Shown: positions 34,568 to 42,766, numbered from the stretch's first letter. The stretch: 64,000 nt of DNA from CAWAPS01 sp963783945 (GCA_963783945.1 CAWAPS010000002.1:868001-932000); one strand, 5' to 3'. A program made the numbers and translations. The notes: a model not told the origin generated them from the sequence alone.

Positions 34568-34735
34568 ATGCGCGATTTCGCCATCGCCGCAGGTCTCGCG
34601 GCTACCGCCTTTGGGCCGGCCGCCGCCGCACCCCTCGGGCTCTACGGCGTCTTGGTGCTCATCTGGGGTAGTGCCGTGGTCGGATCTCGAGCGCGTTTGA
34701 CCGACGCCGCTAGCTGGTCCGGGAGTTTCGGCTGA
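34568..34735 (+). pseudogene. C-terminal relic of a membrane transporter (bile-acid:sodium-symporter-like)
   Basis: The frame reads MRDFAIAAGLAATAFGPAAA, then LGLYGVLVLIWGSAVVGSR before TGA. The pattern RDFAxAAxLAxxAFG followed by GLYGVLVL is that of the last helices of bile-acid:sodium symporter family proteins, which include arsenite and organic-anion carriers. Only the tail is left. Its place downstream of a Cys-rich MerR regulator would fit a lost resistance transporter. The identity is tentative. Confidence 0.35.
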
Positions 34736-34740
34736 AGCAG

Positions 34741-34859
34741 CATCTCGAGCTCGGGCTGGCATCCTCCCTTGGGCGCTCGGCGACTCGGACCTCGGTGACG
34801 ACGTCCTTGAGGTTGGGCCGGGCTACGGCGCCACGACTGACGTTCTTGGGCCGCTGTGA
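34741..34859 (+). pseudogene. SAM-dependent methyltransferase relic (motif I)
   Basis: The frame from 34761 reads ILPWALGDSDLGDDVLEVGP, then GYGATTDVLGPL before TGA. VLEVGPGxGATTDVL is motif I of class I methyltransferases, and LLPWALxxxDLGDDVLE is the usual lead-in of one actinobacterial group. The preceding HLELGLASS in another frame matches the same group's N-terminus. The rest of the enzyme is gone. Confidence 0.6.
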
Positions 34860-34948
34860 CCAGGAAGAGGTGAGTCGGCCAAAAACCAGGGACTCTCCCC
34901 TGACGACGAATCGAGCTGTCCCCATCCTGCCGGACCGGTCCGCGCTCG

Positions 34949-35344
34949 TCAGTCTCCCTCGGCCGCACGTGAGTACTCCTCAAGGAGGATAGGCACACCC
35001 ATCGTGCACGCATGGATGCCCAGGACGCTCACTAATTCGAGGACCTCCATGATCTCTTCCTTCGTTGCGCCGTAGCCAATGGCATTGCGAATGTGCTGTC
35101 GCAATCCGGGCTCGTAGAGGTGGGTCGTGGCTGCATCGACCGCAATGTAGATGAGCTCCTTCACTTTCGGCTCGAGCACACCGCTGCGCCACGGTACTGA
35201 TGAGAAGTTCAGATACGCCTCGAAGAAGGTTGGGTCCAACTGGAGTAAGCCATCCCAAAACGGGTTCCAATATCCCCGCTCCTGGATGAACCTGTCTCGC
35301 AGGTCCTTCTTCTCGTCATCGCGAACTTCGGACGGTTTATCCAC
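34949..35344 (-). CDS. Carboxymuconolactone decarboxylase family (AhpD-like) protein
   Basis: This 131-residue protein reads RDRFIQERGYWNPFWDGLLQ, LDPTFFEAYLNFSSVPW, PKVKELIYIAVDAATTHLYE, RQHIRNAIGYGATKEEIMEV and ELVSVLGIHACTMGVPIL, the helical CMD pattern. It lacks the AhpD CxxC pair, so it is the decarboxylase-like or unassigned type. The GTG at 35344 follows AGGAAAGG; TTG 35347 and GTG 35353 are alternatives. A longer frame would run into the MITE at 35368, which sits only 23 bp upstream of the start and must lie in its promoter region. Confidence 0.75.
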   Translation of the reverse strand: MDKPSEVRDDEKKDLRDRFIQERGYWNPFWDGLLQLDPTFFEAYLNFSSVPWRSGVLEPKVKELIYIAVDAATTHLYEPGLRQHIRNAIGYGATKEEIMEVLELVSVLGIHACTMGVPILLEEYSRAAEGD

Positions 35345-35367
35345 CAAGACCACCTTTCCTGACCTTA

Positions 35368-35457
35368 GTGCCCGACACGAAACAACTTGGAACAAGTCCT
35401 GTGCCACGACATGCATGTTTACGAGAGAATTGCGTCAAGTTGTTTCGTGGCGGGCAC
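35368..35457. mobile_element. 90-bp MITE, copy A
   Basis: Inverted ends of 22 bp begin GTGCCCG and share CACGAAACAACTTG with one mismatch between the arms. The three bases TTA flank both sides (35365-35367 and 35458-35460) as a target duplication. The interior matches copy B at 42297 in reverse orientation; 86 of 90 bases agree by my count. The outermost change is paired, GTG..CAC here against GGG..CCC in copy B. No protein is encoded. Target sites of the form TNA recall the IS1031 group of IS5-like elements, which could supply the transposase. Confidence 0.85.
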
Positions 35458-35533
35458 TTAGTGCGAACCTGGCCGCGCTCGGCCACCCCTCCCCGCTTCC
35501 AGCGTCGGCGAACGCGCCGTGCACTAGAACCAC
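35435..35533 (-). pseudogene. Alpha/beta hydrolase N-terminal relic running into MITE A
   Basis: The frame reads VVLVHGAFADAGSGEGWPS before passing into the MITE end, where it stops. LVHGAFADA is the first strand and oxyanion loop of alpha/beta hydrolases of the LVHGAFADxSxW type. An AGGAGG lies just upstream. The insertion of the MITE, or a deletion next to it, removed the rest of the gene. Confidence 0.55.
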
Positions 35534-35608
35534 GGTCGGACCTCCTAGTGTGGCTGGGCCCTTGTCCTGTTGGCCCCCCGCCGACCGCAGCCCTAGGAGG
35601 TTAGTGCC

Positions 35609-37282
35609 GTGACCGAGTTCCAGATCGACCGGCCGGTCACTTTCGCCGAGTTGGCCCTGCTTCCGGGGCTGCTCGGGGTCCTTTCTGCGCTGGGTTATGA
35701 GGAGCCGACGCCGATCCAGCAGGCAGCAATTCCGGTGCTGCTCGAGGGCCGCGACGTGGTGGGCCAGGCGGCCACGGGAACGGGCAAGACGGCGGCGTTC
35801 GCCTTGCCAATCTTGCAGCAATTGGGGGTAGGGGGCCGCGAGCGGGACCCGTCGGCGCTGATCTTGGTGCCGACTCGGGAGCTGGCTATGCAGGTCTCGG
35901 AGGCGCTGCACCGATACGGTCGTGAGCTGGGCGTGCGGGTCGTACCGATCTACGGCGGTCAGCCGATCGGTCGACAACTGCGGGCTCTGCATTCCGGCGT
36001 GGATGTGGTGGTGGCGACGCCGGGTCGTGCGGTCGATCATCTCCGGCGGGGAACGCTACGCCTTTCTGCTCTGCGGATGGTGGTGCTCGACGAGGCGGAC
36101 GAGATGCTCGATATGGGATTCGCAGAGGATATCGATGCGATTTTCGCCGACGTTCCCGCCGAACGGCAGACGGTGCTGTTCTCTGCCACTATCCCGGCTC
36201 GGATCGAGGCGATCGCCCGCCGATACCTGAGTGATCCGGTGCGCATCCGGATCACCGAGCGATCGGCCGCGGACCAGGCGACGCCCCGTGTGCGACATAA
36301 GGCATTCGTAGTGCAGCGGGCCCAGAAGGCGGCGGCACTTGGGCGTATCCTCGACGCGGAGGCGCCGGCCGCGGCCCTGGTGTTCTGCCGGACGCGTGAC
36401 GCCGTGGATAATCTCACCGAGACACTGAACGGCCGGGGTTATCGGGCTGAAGCCCTTCATGGCGGCATGAGCCAGGAGCAGCGGGACCTGGTGATGGGTC
36501 GCTTGCGTGCCGGGACGGCGGAGCTGCTTGTCGCTACTGATGTCGCCGCCCGCGGCCTGGATATCGAGAAACTGTCGCACGTCGCCAATTACGACGTCCC
36601 TTCGTCGGTGGAGTCGTATGTCCACCGGGTGGGACGGGTGGGGCGCGCCGGGCGGGAGGGGGTTGCTATCACGCTCGTCGAACCCCGCGAGCATCGAATG
36701 CTGAAGACCATCGAGCGGGTGACCAAACGGCACATCACCATCGAGAAGGTGCCTACGGTTGCCGAAGTCCGGGCCCGCCGTGTCGACCTGACCCGTGCGT
36801 TGGTCCGGGAGACGATCCTCGAGGACGACTTTGACGGCTTTCGGGTGGTGGTCGAGTCACTGGCGGACGAGTTCGATGTCATGGAGATAGCTCTGGCCGC
36901 AGTCAAGGTGGCGCACGCGGCTACCGGTGGCGCCGACGATGACGGTGAGGACATTCCCGACGCCGGGGTGGCTACCCCGGTGTCAGGTCGAGGTCGGGAT
37001 GTCGGCAAGGGGCGGGCCAGGCGGACGCCGCGTTCGTCTACGGAGGGAACCACACGCCTTTATGTCAGTGTCGGGCGCGACGCCGGTGTTCGCCCCCAGG
37101 ACCTTGTAGGTGCGATCACCGGCGAAACCCACCTGAGCGGTGCAGATGTGGGCGCCATCGAGATCGCCGAGCGTTTCTCCTTGGTTGACGTGCCCGAAGC
37201 GGCGGCAGGGGAAGTAATCGAGGCTTTGCGTGGCTCCAAGATCAGAGGTCGCCGGGCCACTGTCCGCCGGGAGCGCGGCTAG
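35609..37282 (+). CDS. deaD: DEAD-box ATP-dependent RNA helicase
   Basis: This 557-residue helicase shows the Q motif (GYEEPTPIQQAAIP), motif I ATGTGKT, PTRELA, DEAD in VVLDEADEMLDMGF, SAT in FSATIPARI, and motifs V and VI in ATDVAARGLDIEK and HRVGRVGRAGREG. The C-terminal 75 residues (LYVSVGRDAGVRPQDLVGAI, RFSLVDVPEAAAGEVIEAL) form a DbpA-type RNA-binding domain. It would act in ribosome assembly or cold adaptation. GTG is the start, with TAGGAGG upstream. Confidence 0.92.
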   Translation: MTEFQIDRPVTFAELALLPGLLGVLSALGYEEPTPIQQAAIPVLLEGRDVVGQAATGTGKTAAFALPILQQLGVGGRERDPSALILVPTRELAMQVSEALHRYGRELGVRVVPIYGGQPIGRQLRALHSGVDVVVATPGRAVDHLRRGTLRLSALRMVVLDEADEMLDMGFAEDIDAIFADVPAERQTVLFSATIPARIEAIARRYLSDPVRIRITERSAADQATPRVRHKAFVVQRAQKAAALGRILDAEAPAAALVFCRTRDAVDNLTETLNGRGYRAEALHGGMSQEQRDLVMGRLRAGTAELLVATDVAARGLDIEKLSHVANYDVPSSVESYVHRVGRVGRAGREGVAITLVEPREHRMLKTIERVTKRHITIEKVPTVAEVRARRVDLTRALVRETILEDDFDGFRVVVESLADEFDVMEIALAAVKVAHAATGGADDDGEDIPDAGVATPVSGRGRDVGKGRARRTPRSSTEGTTRLYVSVGRDAGVRPQDLVGAITGETHLSGADVGAIEIAERFSLVDVPEAAAGEVIEALRGSKIRGRRATVRRERG

Positions 37283-37409
37283 CGACCGGATCCTTCGGCA
37301 TCCGGCGCCGTGGGTGGAAATGGGTGTGGGCCGATGCGGTCTGCCACTGCCGGGCGGGTTCTCCTGGTCACAGGGCCGGTTGTGCGACCGCCTGCGCTGG
37401 AGGTGCGGT

Positions 37410-38495
37410 CTAGTTGCTCTGGGCGCCCGGGATGTTGAGTCGGGCCGCTAGTTCGGGTTGGAAGCGGACCATGTCTTTGTTGAAGTCGGAGCCAAACGGC
37501 CAGTCCTCCCCGTCTTGGGGGGCTTGGCGGAACCGGGTCCAGCCATCAGGGTCGTCGCCGCTGGAGCGCGATACGGACAGGGCTGAGTAGGCCTGGCGTT
37601 TGTAGGTGATGTTGTCGGGCTGGAGGCTGTGGGCGGCGTTGAAGTGGGCGATGGCCTGATCCGTGAAGCCGTCTTGGCGCCAGAGGTGTTGGGCCATCTC
37701 GAAATGGGCGGCCGCTTGGGAGATGGCGGGTGAGCGCGACCCGGAACCCGCGATTACCTCGTCGGGCTTGAGGGCGTGCGGGCTGTCCGGTCCGTTCTGC
37801 ACCCAGTCGGTGACAGCAGCGACGTAGCGCTGCCGTTCGTCCATCCCGCCGATCATCTCGACTATGCCGAGGGCCGCTTCGCCGATGGGGAGAGGGTCGG
37901 CTGGGTGGGGCGGTCGGACGATGGTGCTGTGCTCGTCGAGCCACACGACCTGGGGGATATTGGTCACGCCGAACCGGGCATCCATGTAGTGGGTTTGGTC
38001 GATCAGGGACGGGTGGGTGGACGCCGCGGCGGCGACGAAGGGGCGGGCCACCTCGGCTCCCGCCATCTCGAGACACACGTCGACGACTTCGAGTCCTCGG
38101 GGGTGCAGGTCTTCTCTTAGTGCCTGCCACCCGGGCAGGTCCCAGCGGCAGCCTCAGTACGGAGCCCAGGAGACGATCAGGACTTTCTGGCCGCGCAGCG
38201 ACGTGATCGGGAATGGGTTTCCGTCGAGGTCGGGCAGGGAGAAGTCGGAAGCGTCAGCGCTGGCCAGCGCTCGGCTGCCCAGGGTCTCGGGGCCTATGGC
38301 CCACAGGGCGTGGTCAGGTTCGGCCACGATCGACATCCCGAGGCGGTCGGTGGCGGCGGTCAGATCGAAGTCTCCGTCTGGTAGGGGTACGCAGACGTCG
38401 GCCCTGCAAGCACCTTCGGGTTTGATCTCCCACCCAGTGGCGTGCTCGAACTGCTCTGCCGAAATGTCGAGCCTGTCGACGATCACGGAGTGCAT
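37410..38495 (-). CDS. Redoxin (thioredoxin-fold) protein, candidate selenoprotein with in-frame UGA at residue 114
   Basis: The reading frame is continuous from ATG 38495 to 37410 apart from one TGA at 38156-38154. Before it the protein reads FSLPDLDGNPFPITSLRGQK and VLIVSWAPY. After it come GCRWDLPGWQALREDLHP, GLEVVDVCLEMAGAE, PSLIDQTHYMDARFGVTNIP and QVVWLDE, a redoxin/TlpA-like fold. SWAPY-x-GCR is the active-site position, where relatives have Cys (CGC). The TGA therefore replaces the redox Cys in a 361-residue protein. The last 90 residues carry a TPR-like helix pair (FEMAQHLWRQDGFTDQAI). A SECIS-like hairpin follows the TGA. The alternative is a nonsense mutation. It is divergent from the helicase gene. 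No Sec machinery is visible in the window. Confidence 0.7.
38122..38153 (-). promoter_or_regulatory. Bacterial SECIS-like hairpin directly after the in-frame UGA
   Basis: On the minus strand, CCTGCC (38139-38134) pairs perfectly with GGCAGG (38128-38123) around the five-base loop CGGGT. The loop begins 20 bases after the UGA and its second base is G; it contains GGU, as in the E. coli fdhF loop. These values fit the published bacterial SECIS pattern as I recall it. A competing pairing uses GGCTGCC with GGCAGGC outside a CTGGG/CCCGG inner stem. In such GC-rich DNA a hairpin by chance is possible. Confidence 0.5.
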
Positions 38496-38621
38496 AGTAG
38501 GCGCGACACCGGGACCGTGTCGGGCGTCGTGGCGTGCATGGTCCTGCCTGCCGGTGGAAACGGTGGCGGCCGAGCCGTGACCGCAGTGCCGGTACCGGTT
38601 CGGAGCGGGCAGCATGGTCGG

Positions 38622-41165
38622 GTGGCTCGCCTCGCCGACTATCTCCCCGCTCGTCTTGGCGACTCCGCCGAGTTGGCCGTCGAATCCCCGCTGGAGCGGT
38701 TCTTGGCCTGGACAGACGAGCGGGGCATCACCTTGTACCCGGCCCAGGAAGAGGCCGTCCTCGAGGCGATGTCGGCCAGCCACGTCATCGTCAACACCCC
38801 GACCGGGTCCGGTAAGAGTCTGATCGCTCTGGCGGCTCATTTCTGCGCCGTGTGCGAAGGCCGCCGCTCCTGGTATACCGCTCCGATCAAGGCTTTGGTG
38901 TCGGAGAAGTTCTTCGATTTGGCCGGCGAGCTCGGGGCGGCACGGGTCGGGATGGCCACCGGCGACGCCGCGGTCAATCGCGACGCCCCGGTCATCTGCG
39001 CCACCGCCGAGGTCCTCGCCAATTTGGCCCTGCGGGAGGGAGCCGGGGCGCAGGTCGACCAGGTGGTAATGGACGAGTTCCACTTCTACGGTGACCCTGA
39101 CCGCGGCTGGGCGTGGCAGATACCGCTGCTCCAACTGGACCGGGCCCAGTTCCTGCTCATGTCGGCCACCCTTGGCGATACCGGCCGCTTCGAGACCGAT
39201 CTGCGCCGGCGCACCGGTCGGCCCGTGGCGGTGGTCCGCTCCGCGACCCGGCCTGTCCCGCTCGACTACAGCTACGCCCGCATCCCCATCCACGAGACCA
39301 TCGATACCCTCTTGGCCGGCGGCAAGGCGCCCATCTACGTGGTGCACTTCACCCAGAAGGACGCGGTGGCCCGGGCCCAGGCGCTTACCAGCACGCCGGT
39401 CGCCAGCCGCAGCGAACGGGATCGCATCGGCGAAGAGATCGCCGGGTTCCGGTTCTCGGCGGGCTTCGGCCAGGCCCTCGGCCGCTACATCCGGGCCGGA
39501 ATCGGCGTGCATCACGCCGGGATGCTGCCCCGCTACCGACGCCTGGTCGAGCGACTGACTCAGGCTGGGCTGCTCAAAGTCATCTGCGGCACCGACACCC
39601 TCGGCGTCGGCATCAACGTCCCGATCCGTACCGTGCTGCTCACCGGGCTGGCCAAATACGACGGTACGGTCAGCCGGCTGCTCAGCGCCCGCGAGTTTCA
39701 CCAGATCTCCGGCCGAGCCGGCCGGGCCGGCTACGACGTCGAAGGCAGCGTCGTGGTTCAGGCCCCGGAACATGTCATCGACAACGAGCGGGCGCTGGCC
39801 AAGATCGGAGACGACCCGAAGAAGCGCCGCAAACTGGTCCGCGCTCAGCCCCCGAAAGGGTTCGTCCCTTGGAACGAGGACACCTTCGACCGGCTCGTCG
39901 CCGCCCCACCCGAACCCCTCCGATCGAGCTTCAAAGTGACCCACGCCATGCTGCTCGGTGTCCTCGATCGCCCCGGCGACGGCTGCGCCGCCCTGCGCCA
40001 CCTGCTCACCGACAATCACGAGAGCCGCCCGGCGCAGCGCCGCCTTATCCGCTCGGCGATAGCCATGTACCGCTCCCTGCTCGCCGCGGGCGCATTGGAA
40101 CGGCTCGAAACCCCAGACCAGGAGGGCCGGCGAGTGCGGGTCACCGAGCATCTGCAAGCCGACTTCGCCCTCAACCAGCCGCTCGGACCGTTCGTACTTG
40201 ATGTGCTGCCACGGCTGGCGCCATCGGAGACCTGGGAGCTCGACGCCGTCTCGATTGTCGAGGCCACCCTGGACAACCCCGGCCCGGTGCTCGCGGCCCA
40301 ACTCGACCGGCTCCGGGCCGAGACTGTCACCCGGCTCAAAGCCGAAGGAGTCGAATACGAGCAGAGGATGGAGATCCTCGACAAGCTCACCTGGCCGAAA
40401 CCGCTCGGCGACGACCTGTACGACGCGTTCGACGCCTACCGAGCCCGCCACCCCTGGGCGGCCGACTTCAACGTGAAACCGAAATCGGTGGTGCGCGACA
40501 TGTTCGAACGGGCGCTCGGTTTCTCCGACTACGTCGCCCTCTATGGCCTGGCCCGCTCGGAAGGCCTGCTGCTGCGCTACCTGACCGACGCCTACCGGGG
40601 ACTGGTGCAATCGGTCCCCGAGGACGACAAGACCGACGAGCTGGTCGACATCACCGAATGGCTCGGAGAGCTGGTCCGCCAAGTCGACTCCAGCCTGCTT
40701 GACGAATGGGAGGCGCTCACCCACCCCGATCAGACCCTCGTCGACCTGGCAGTGCTGTCACTCCGAGCGGCGGCGGCCGGGCCGGTCCCCGCCGTCGTGA
40801 CCGCCAATACCCGGGCGTTCACGGTGATGGTCCGCAACGCCGCCTTTCACCATGTCGAGCTGCTCGCCCGTCGGGACTTCGCCCGCCTCGGCGACCTGGA
40901 CGGTGGCGCCGGCTGGGACGCGGCACGATGGGAAACGGCGTCCGGCGGGTATTTCGCGGAGTACGACAGTGTCGGCATCGGAGCCGACGCCCGCTCGTCG
41001 GCGCTGTTCCATCTACAAGCCAACGGACGCAAATGGAAAGTCACCCAGACGCTTGACGACCCTGACGGCCACCACGACTGGGTGCTGCGCCTCGAGGCCG
41101 ACCTGGACTCCTCTGACGTCGTCGGCGACGCCGTCCTCACCATGGCCGCGTTCGAACAGCTCTGA
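38622..41165 (+). CDS. Ski2-like DEAD/DEAH-box helicase with DUF3516 C-terminal part
   Basis: This 847-residue protein shows TPTGSGKSLIALAAHF (Walker A), APIKALVSEKFFDL, VMDEFHFYGDPDRGWAW (DEFH box), LMSATLGDT, and motifs V-VI in ICGTDTLGVGINVPIRTVLL and FHQISGRAGRAGYDVEG. The long helical second half (NHESRPAQRRLIRSAIAMYR, DYVALYGLARSEGLLLRYL, FHHVELLARRDF) matches the DUF3516 extension of actinobacterial Ski2-type helicases. The role in RNA or DNA processing is unknown. GTG 38622 is chosen near the conserved VARLADYLPARL start; earlier starts are possible. It shares a promoter region of about 130 bp with the redoxin gene. Confidence 0.85.
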   Translation: MARLADYLPARLGDSAELAVESPLERFLAWTDERGITLYPAQEEAVLEAMSASHVIVNTPTGSGKSLIALAAHFCAVCEGRRSWYTAPIKALVSEKFFDLAGELGAARVGMATGDAAVNRDAPVICATAEVLANLALREGAGAQVDQVVMDEFHFYGDPDRGWAWQIPLLQLDRAQFLLMSATLGDTGRFETDLRRRTGRPVAVVRSATRPVPLDYSYARIPIHETIDTLLAGGKAPIYVVHFTQKDAVARAQALTSTPVASRSERDRIGEEIAGFRFSAGFGQALGRYIRAGIGVHHAGMLPRYRRLVERLTQAGLLKVICGTDTLGVGINVPIRTVLLTGLAKYDGTVSRLLSAREFHQISGRAGRAGYDVEGSVVVQAPEHVIDNERALAKIGDDPKKRRKLVRAQPPKGFVPWNEDTFDRLVAAPPEPLRSSFKVTHAMLLGVLDRPGDGCAALRHLLTDNHESRPAQRRLIRSAIAMYRSLLAAGALERLETPDQEGRRVRVTEHLQADFALNQPLGPFVLDVLPRLAPSETWELDAVSIVEATLDNPGPVLAAQLDRLRAETVTRLKAEGVEYEQRMEILDKLTWPKPLGDDLYDAFDAYRARHPWAADFNVKPKSVVRDMFERALGFSDYVALYGLARSEGLLLRYLTDAYRGLVQSVPEDDKTDELVDITEWLGELVRQVDSSLLDEWEALTHPDQTLVDLAVLSLRAAAAGPVPAVVTANTRAFTVMVRNAAFHHVELLARRDFARLGDLDGGAGWDAARWETASGGYFAEYDSVGIGADARSSALFHLQANGRKWKVTQTLDDPDGHHDWVLRLEADLDSSDVVGDAVLTMAAFEQL

Positions 41166-41344
41166 AGTCAGCGGAGAGACCGCCCCGCCGGGCGATCTGG
41201 GTTAACTGGCGGTCGCGTCGATCGGGTTGCGGCGTGGGCGTGCTGTTTGCCCGCACTCGCAGGTCGGGGTGCTCAGGGAGGCCGCGGCCGATAGTGTGAC
41301 GGCCTCGAGGGCAGGTCAATGTCAACAGGATCAAGGAAGTGCGC

Positions 41345-41752
41345 GTGGCGGAGATGGACGACTACAACGCCAAGGTCATCGAGGAGTTCCGCGGCAATGG
41401 CGGCGTCGTAGGCGGACAGCATATGTACCTGCTCCTCACCACTACTGGAGCCAAGACGGGCTTGAGCCGAACGACTCCAGTGGTCTGCCAGGTCGGAGGG
41501 GACGGTGTCCTCTATATATTCGCGTCCAAGGCGGGTGCGTCTCGCCATCCGGACTGGTACCACAATCTGGCGGCGAACCCCGGGGTCGAGGTCGAGTACG
41601 GGACGGAGAAGTTCGACGCCATTGCCACCACAATCACCGGACCCAAGCGCGACGATATTTTTGCCCGCCAAATGGAGGCGCTACCGATCTTCAGCGAGTA
41701 CCAGAGCAAGACCGACCGCGTCATCCCAGTGGTCGAACTCCGACGAGTCTAA
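41345..41752 (+). CDS. Deazaflavin (F420)-dependent nitroreductase family protein
   Basis: This 135-residue protein follows the DDN pattern: NAKVIEEFRGNGGVVGG, LLLTTTGAKTGLSRTTPVVC, YIFASKAGASRHPDWYHNLA and ANPGVEVEYG. These split-barrel enzymes use coenzyme F420 to reduce quinones or nitro compounds. The GTG at 41345 has AAGGA at the right distance; the GTG at 41339 overlaps it. The gene stands alone downstream of the helicase. F420 use fits an actinobacterial host. Confidence 0.88.
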   Translation: MAEMDDYNAKVIEEFRGNGGVVGGQHMYLLLTTTGAKTGLSRTTPVVCQVGGDGVLYIFASKAGASRHPDWYHNLAANPGVEVEYGTEKFDAIATTITGPKRDDIFARQMEALPIFSEYQSKTDRVIPVVELRRV

Positions 41753-41987
41753 TCCGTCTTCATGCTGAGCTCGAAGTCAGACCCAAAGCCATTGGCCTAT
41801 ACGATGAGGAAGTACGCCGAGATGTTCCAGCCACTTCCCGTGTCGTCCAACCACGATAGCTGGTAGCGATACAGCCCGGGCAGCCGGGTCCCCCGAGGAC
41901 CGAAGTCATCGTTGTGCCGGCAGATGTGGGAGACTACGGCGAATGGGCGTTCGAATAGGACGCTCTCAACAGGATGGGGGCTACACG

Positions 41988-42275
41988 ATGGCGATGGGTC
42001 AGACACTCCAGTTCTCAGGTGTCAGCATCGACAAGTACGACGAGGTTCAAGACGCACTCGGATGGCACGACGGAACCGGCGCCCCCGAAGGACTGCTCGC
42101 ACACGCTGCAGGAGCGACTGAGAATGGCTTCTGCGCAGTGGAATGGTGGACGGCAGAGAGCGATTGGGACAGGTTCTTCTCAGAGAGGCTCAGGCCGGCG
42201 TTCGAGAAGGTCGGCGACATTCCCCAGCCCGAGGTAACGCGCTTCGACGTCCACTCGGCCTACACCGCGTCCTGA
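41988..42275 (+). CDS. Hypothetical small protein (dimeric alpha-beta-barrel-like)
   Basis: This 95-residue protein reads MAMGQTLQFSGVSIDKYDEV, DGTGAPEGLLAHAAGATENG, FCAVEWWTAESDWDRFFSER and LRPAFEKVGDIPQPEVTRF. A strand-helix-strand order with VEWWxxExDxxxFF resembles small monooxygenase-like ferredoxin-fold proteins (ABM-type). It ends 21 bp before MITE copy B. No partner gene is adjacent. The start at ATG 41988 is the first with a plausible GGGGG upstream. Confidence 0.65.
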   Translation: MAMGQTLQFSGVSIDKYDEVQDALGWHDGTGAPEGLLAHAAGATENGFCAVEWWTAESDWDRFFSERLRPAFEKVGDIPQPEVTRFDVHSAYTAS

Positions 42276-42296
42276 CTAGTGACGCGCTCGAACTAA

Positions 42297-42386
42297 GGGC
42301 CCGCCACGAAACAACTTGACGCAATTCTCTTGTAAACATGCATGTCGTGGCACAGGACTTGTTCCAAGTTGTTTCGTGGCGGGCCC
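42297..42386. mobile_element. 90-bp MITE, copy B
   Basis: The ends are a perfect 22-bp inverted repeat starting GGGCCCG and including CCACGAAACAACTTG. TAA flanks both sides (42294-42296 and 42387-42389). The interior, read on the minus strand, is nearly identical to copy A at 35368. Both copies are exactly 90 bp. The near-perfect identity suggests a recent common source and movement by a transposase encoded elsewhere. It separates the small gene at 41988 from a decayed coding relic. Confidence 0.87.
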
Positions 42387-42390
42387 TAAG

Positions 42391-42638
42391 CGGTAGCGCG
42401 GCCCCATCCGCCCTCGGACCAGAAATCGGGCGACTCCATGAGCGTCACGACCGTGACGCGATCCCAGGTCGCCCTGGGCGAGGTAGGGCTCACCACTCGA
42501 ACTGCCGAGGGAAGGCCGGCGGGGCTCCGGGGTGGTAGACGACTCCTTCGTCGGCGAGTCAGCCGCGGCTGACTCGGGAACGACTATGCGGTCCAGGGAA
42601 TGGCCGAAGACACGCTCGCTACCCACCGATGCCTCCAA
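42391..42638 (-). pseudogene. Decayed coding relic next to MITE B, family unknown
   Basis: On the minus strand, short stretches in changing frames look like protein: ADEGVVYHPGAPPAFPRQFE then W and a stop, and, out of frame with it, WDRVTVVTLMESPDFWSEGG then WGRATA, which ends at the MITE. Frameshifts separate the pieces. No known domain is recognised. It is probably a gene broken around the MITE insertion. Confidence 0.35.
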
Positions 42639-42731
42639 CCTGTATCGTGGCGAAGCCCCTCACCATTCGACCGGCAGCTGAGAAGTGCCCTTATAGATCG
42701 TCCAAAGAGGCCAAATGAGGAGGAAGACGAC

Positions 42732-42764
42732 GTGAAGCGAGCAACGGTAAAGGCAGCGAGTTAA
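42732..42764 (+). CDS. Possible 10-codon leader peptide
   Basis: AGGAGGAAGAC leads to GTG 42732, then KRATVKAAS and TAA at 42762-42764. The following gene begins at GTG 42767, two bases after this stop and in another frame, and has no ribosome binding site of its own. Translation of the short frame could deliver ribosomes to the next start. No attenuator is seen. Confidence 0.3.
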   Translation: MKRATVKAAS

Positions 42765-42766
42765 TC

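Noticed and set aside
38154..40724. An 856-codon open frame on the minus strand
   Set aside because: Only its last 114 codons (from 38495) are family-like. The rest is the antisense shadow of the Ski2-like helicase, which has all helicase motifs on the plus strand.
41178..41214. GACCGCC/GGCGGTC hairpin after the helicase
   Set aside because: The loop is 23 bases and no T run follows; such stems are expected by chance at this GC content.
41797..42006. A minus-strand frame ending in WLDDTGSGWNISAYFLIV
   Set aside because: It looks slightly protein-like but has no start, no partner and no recognisable family.
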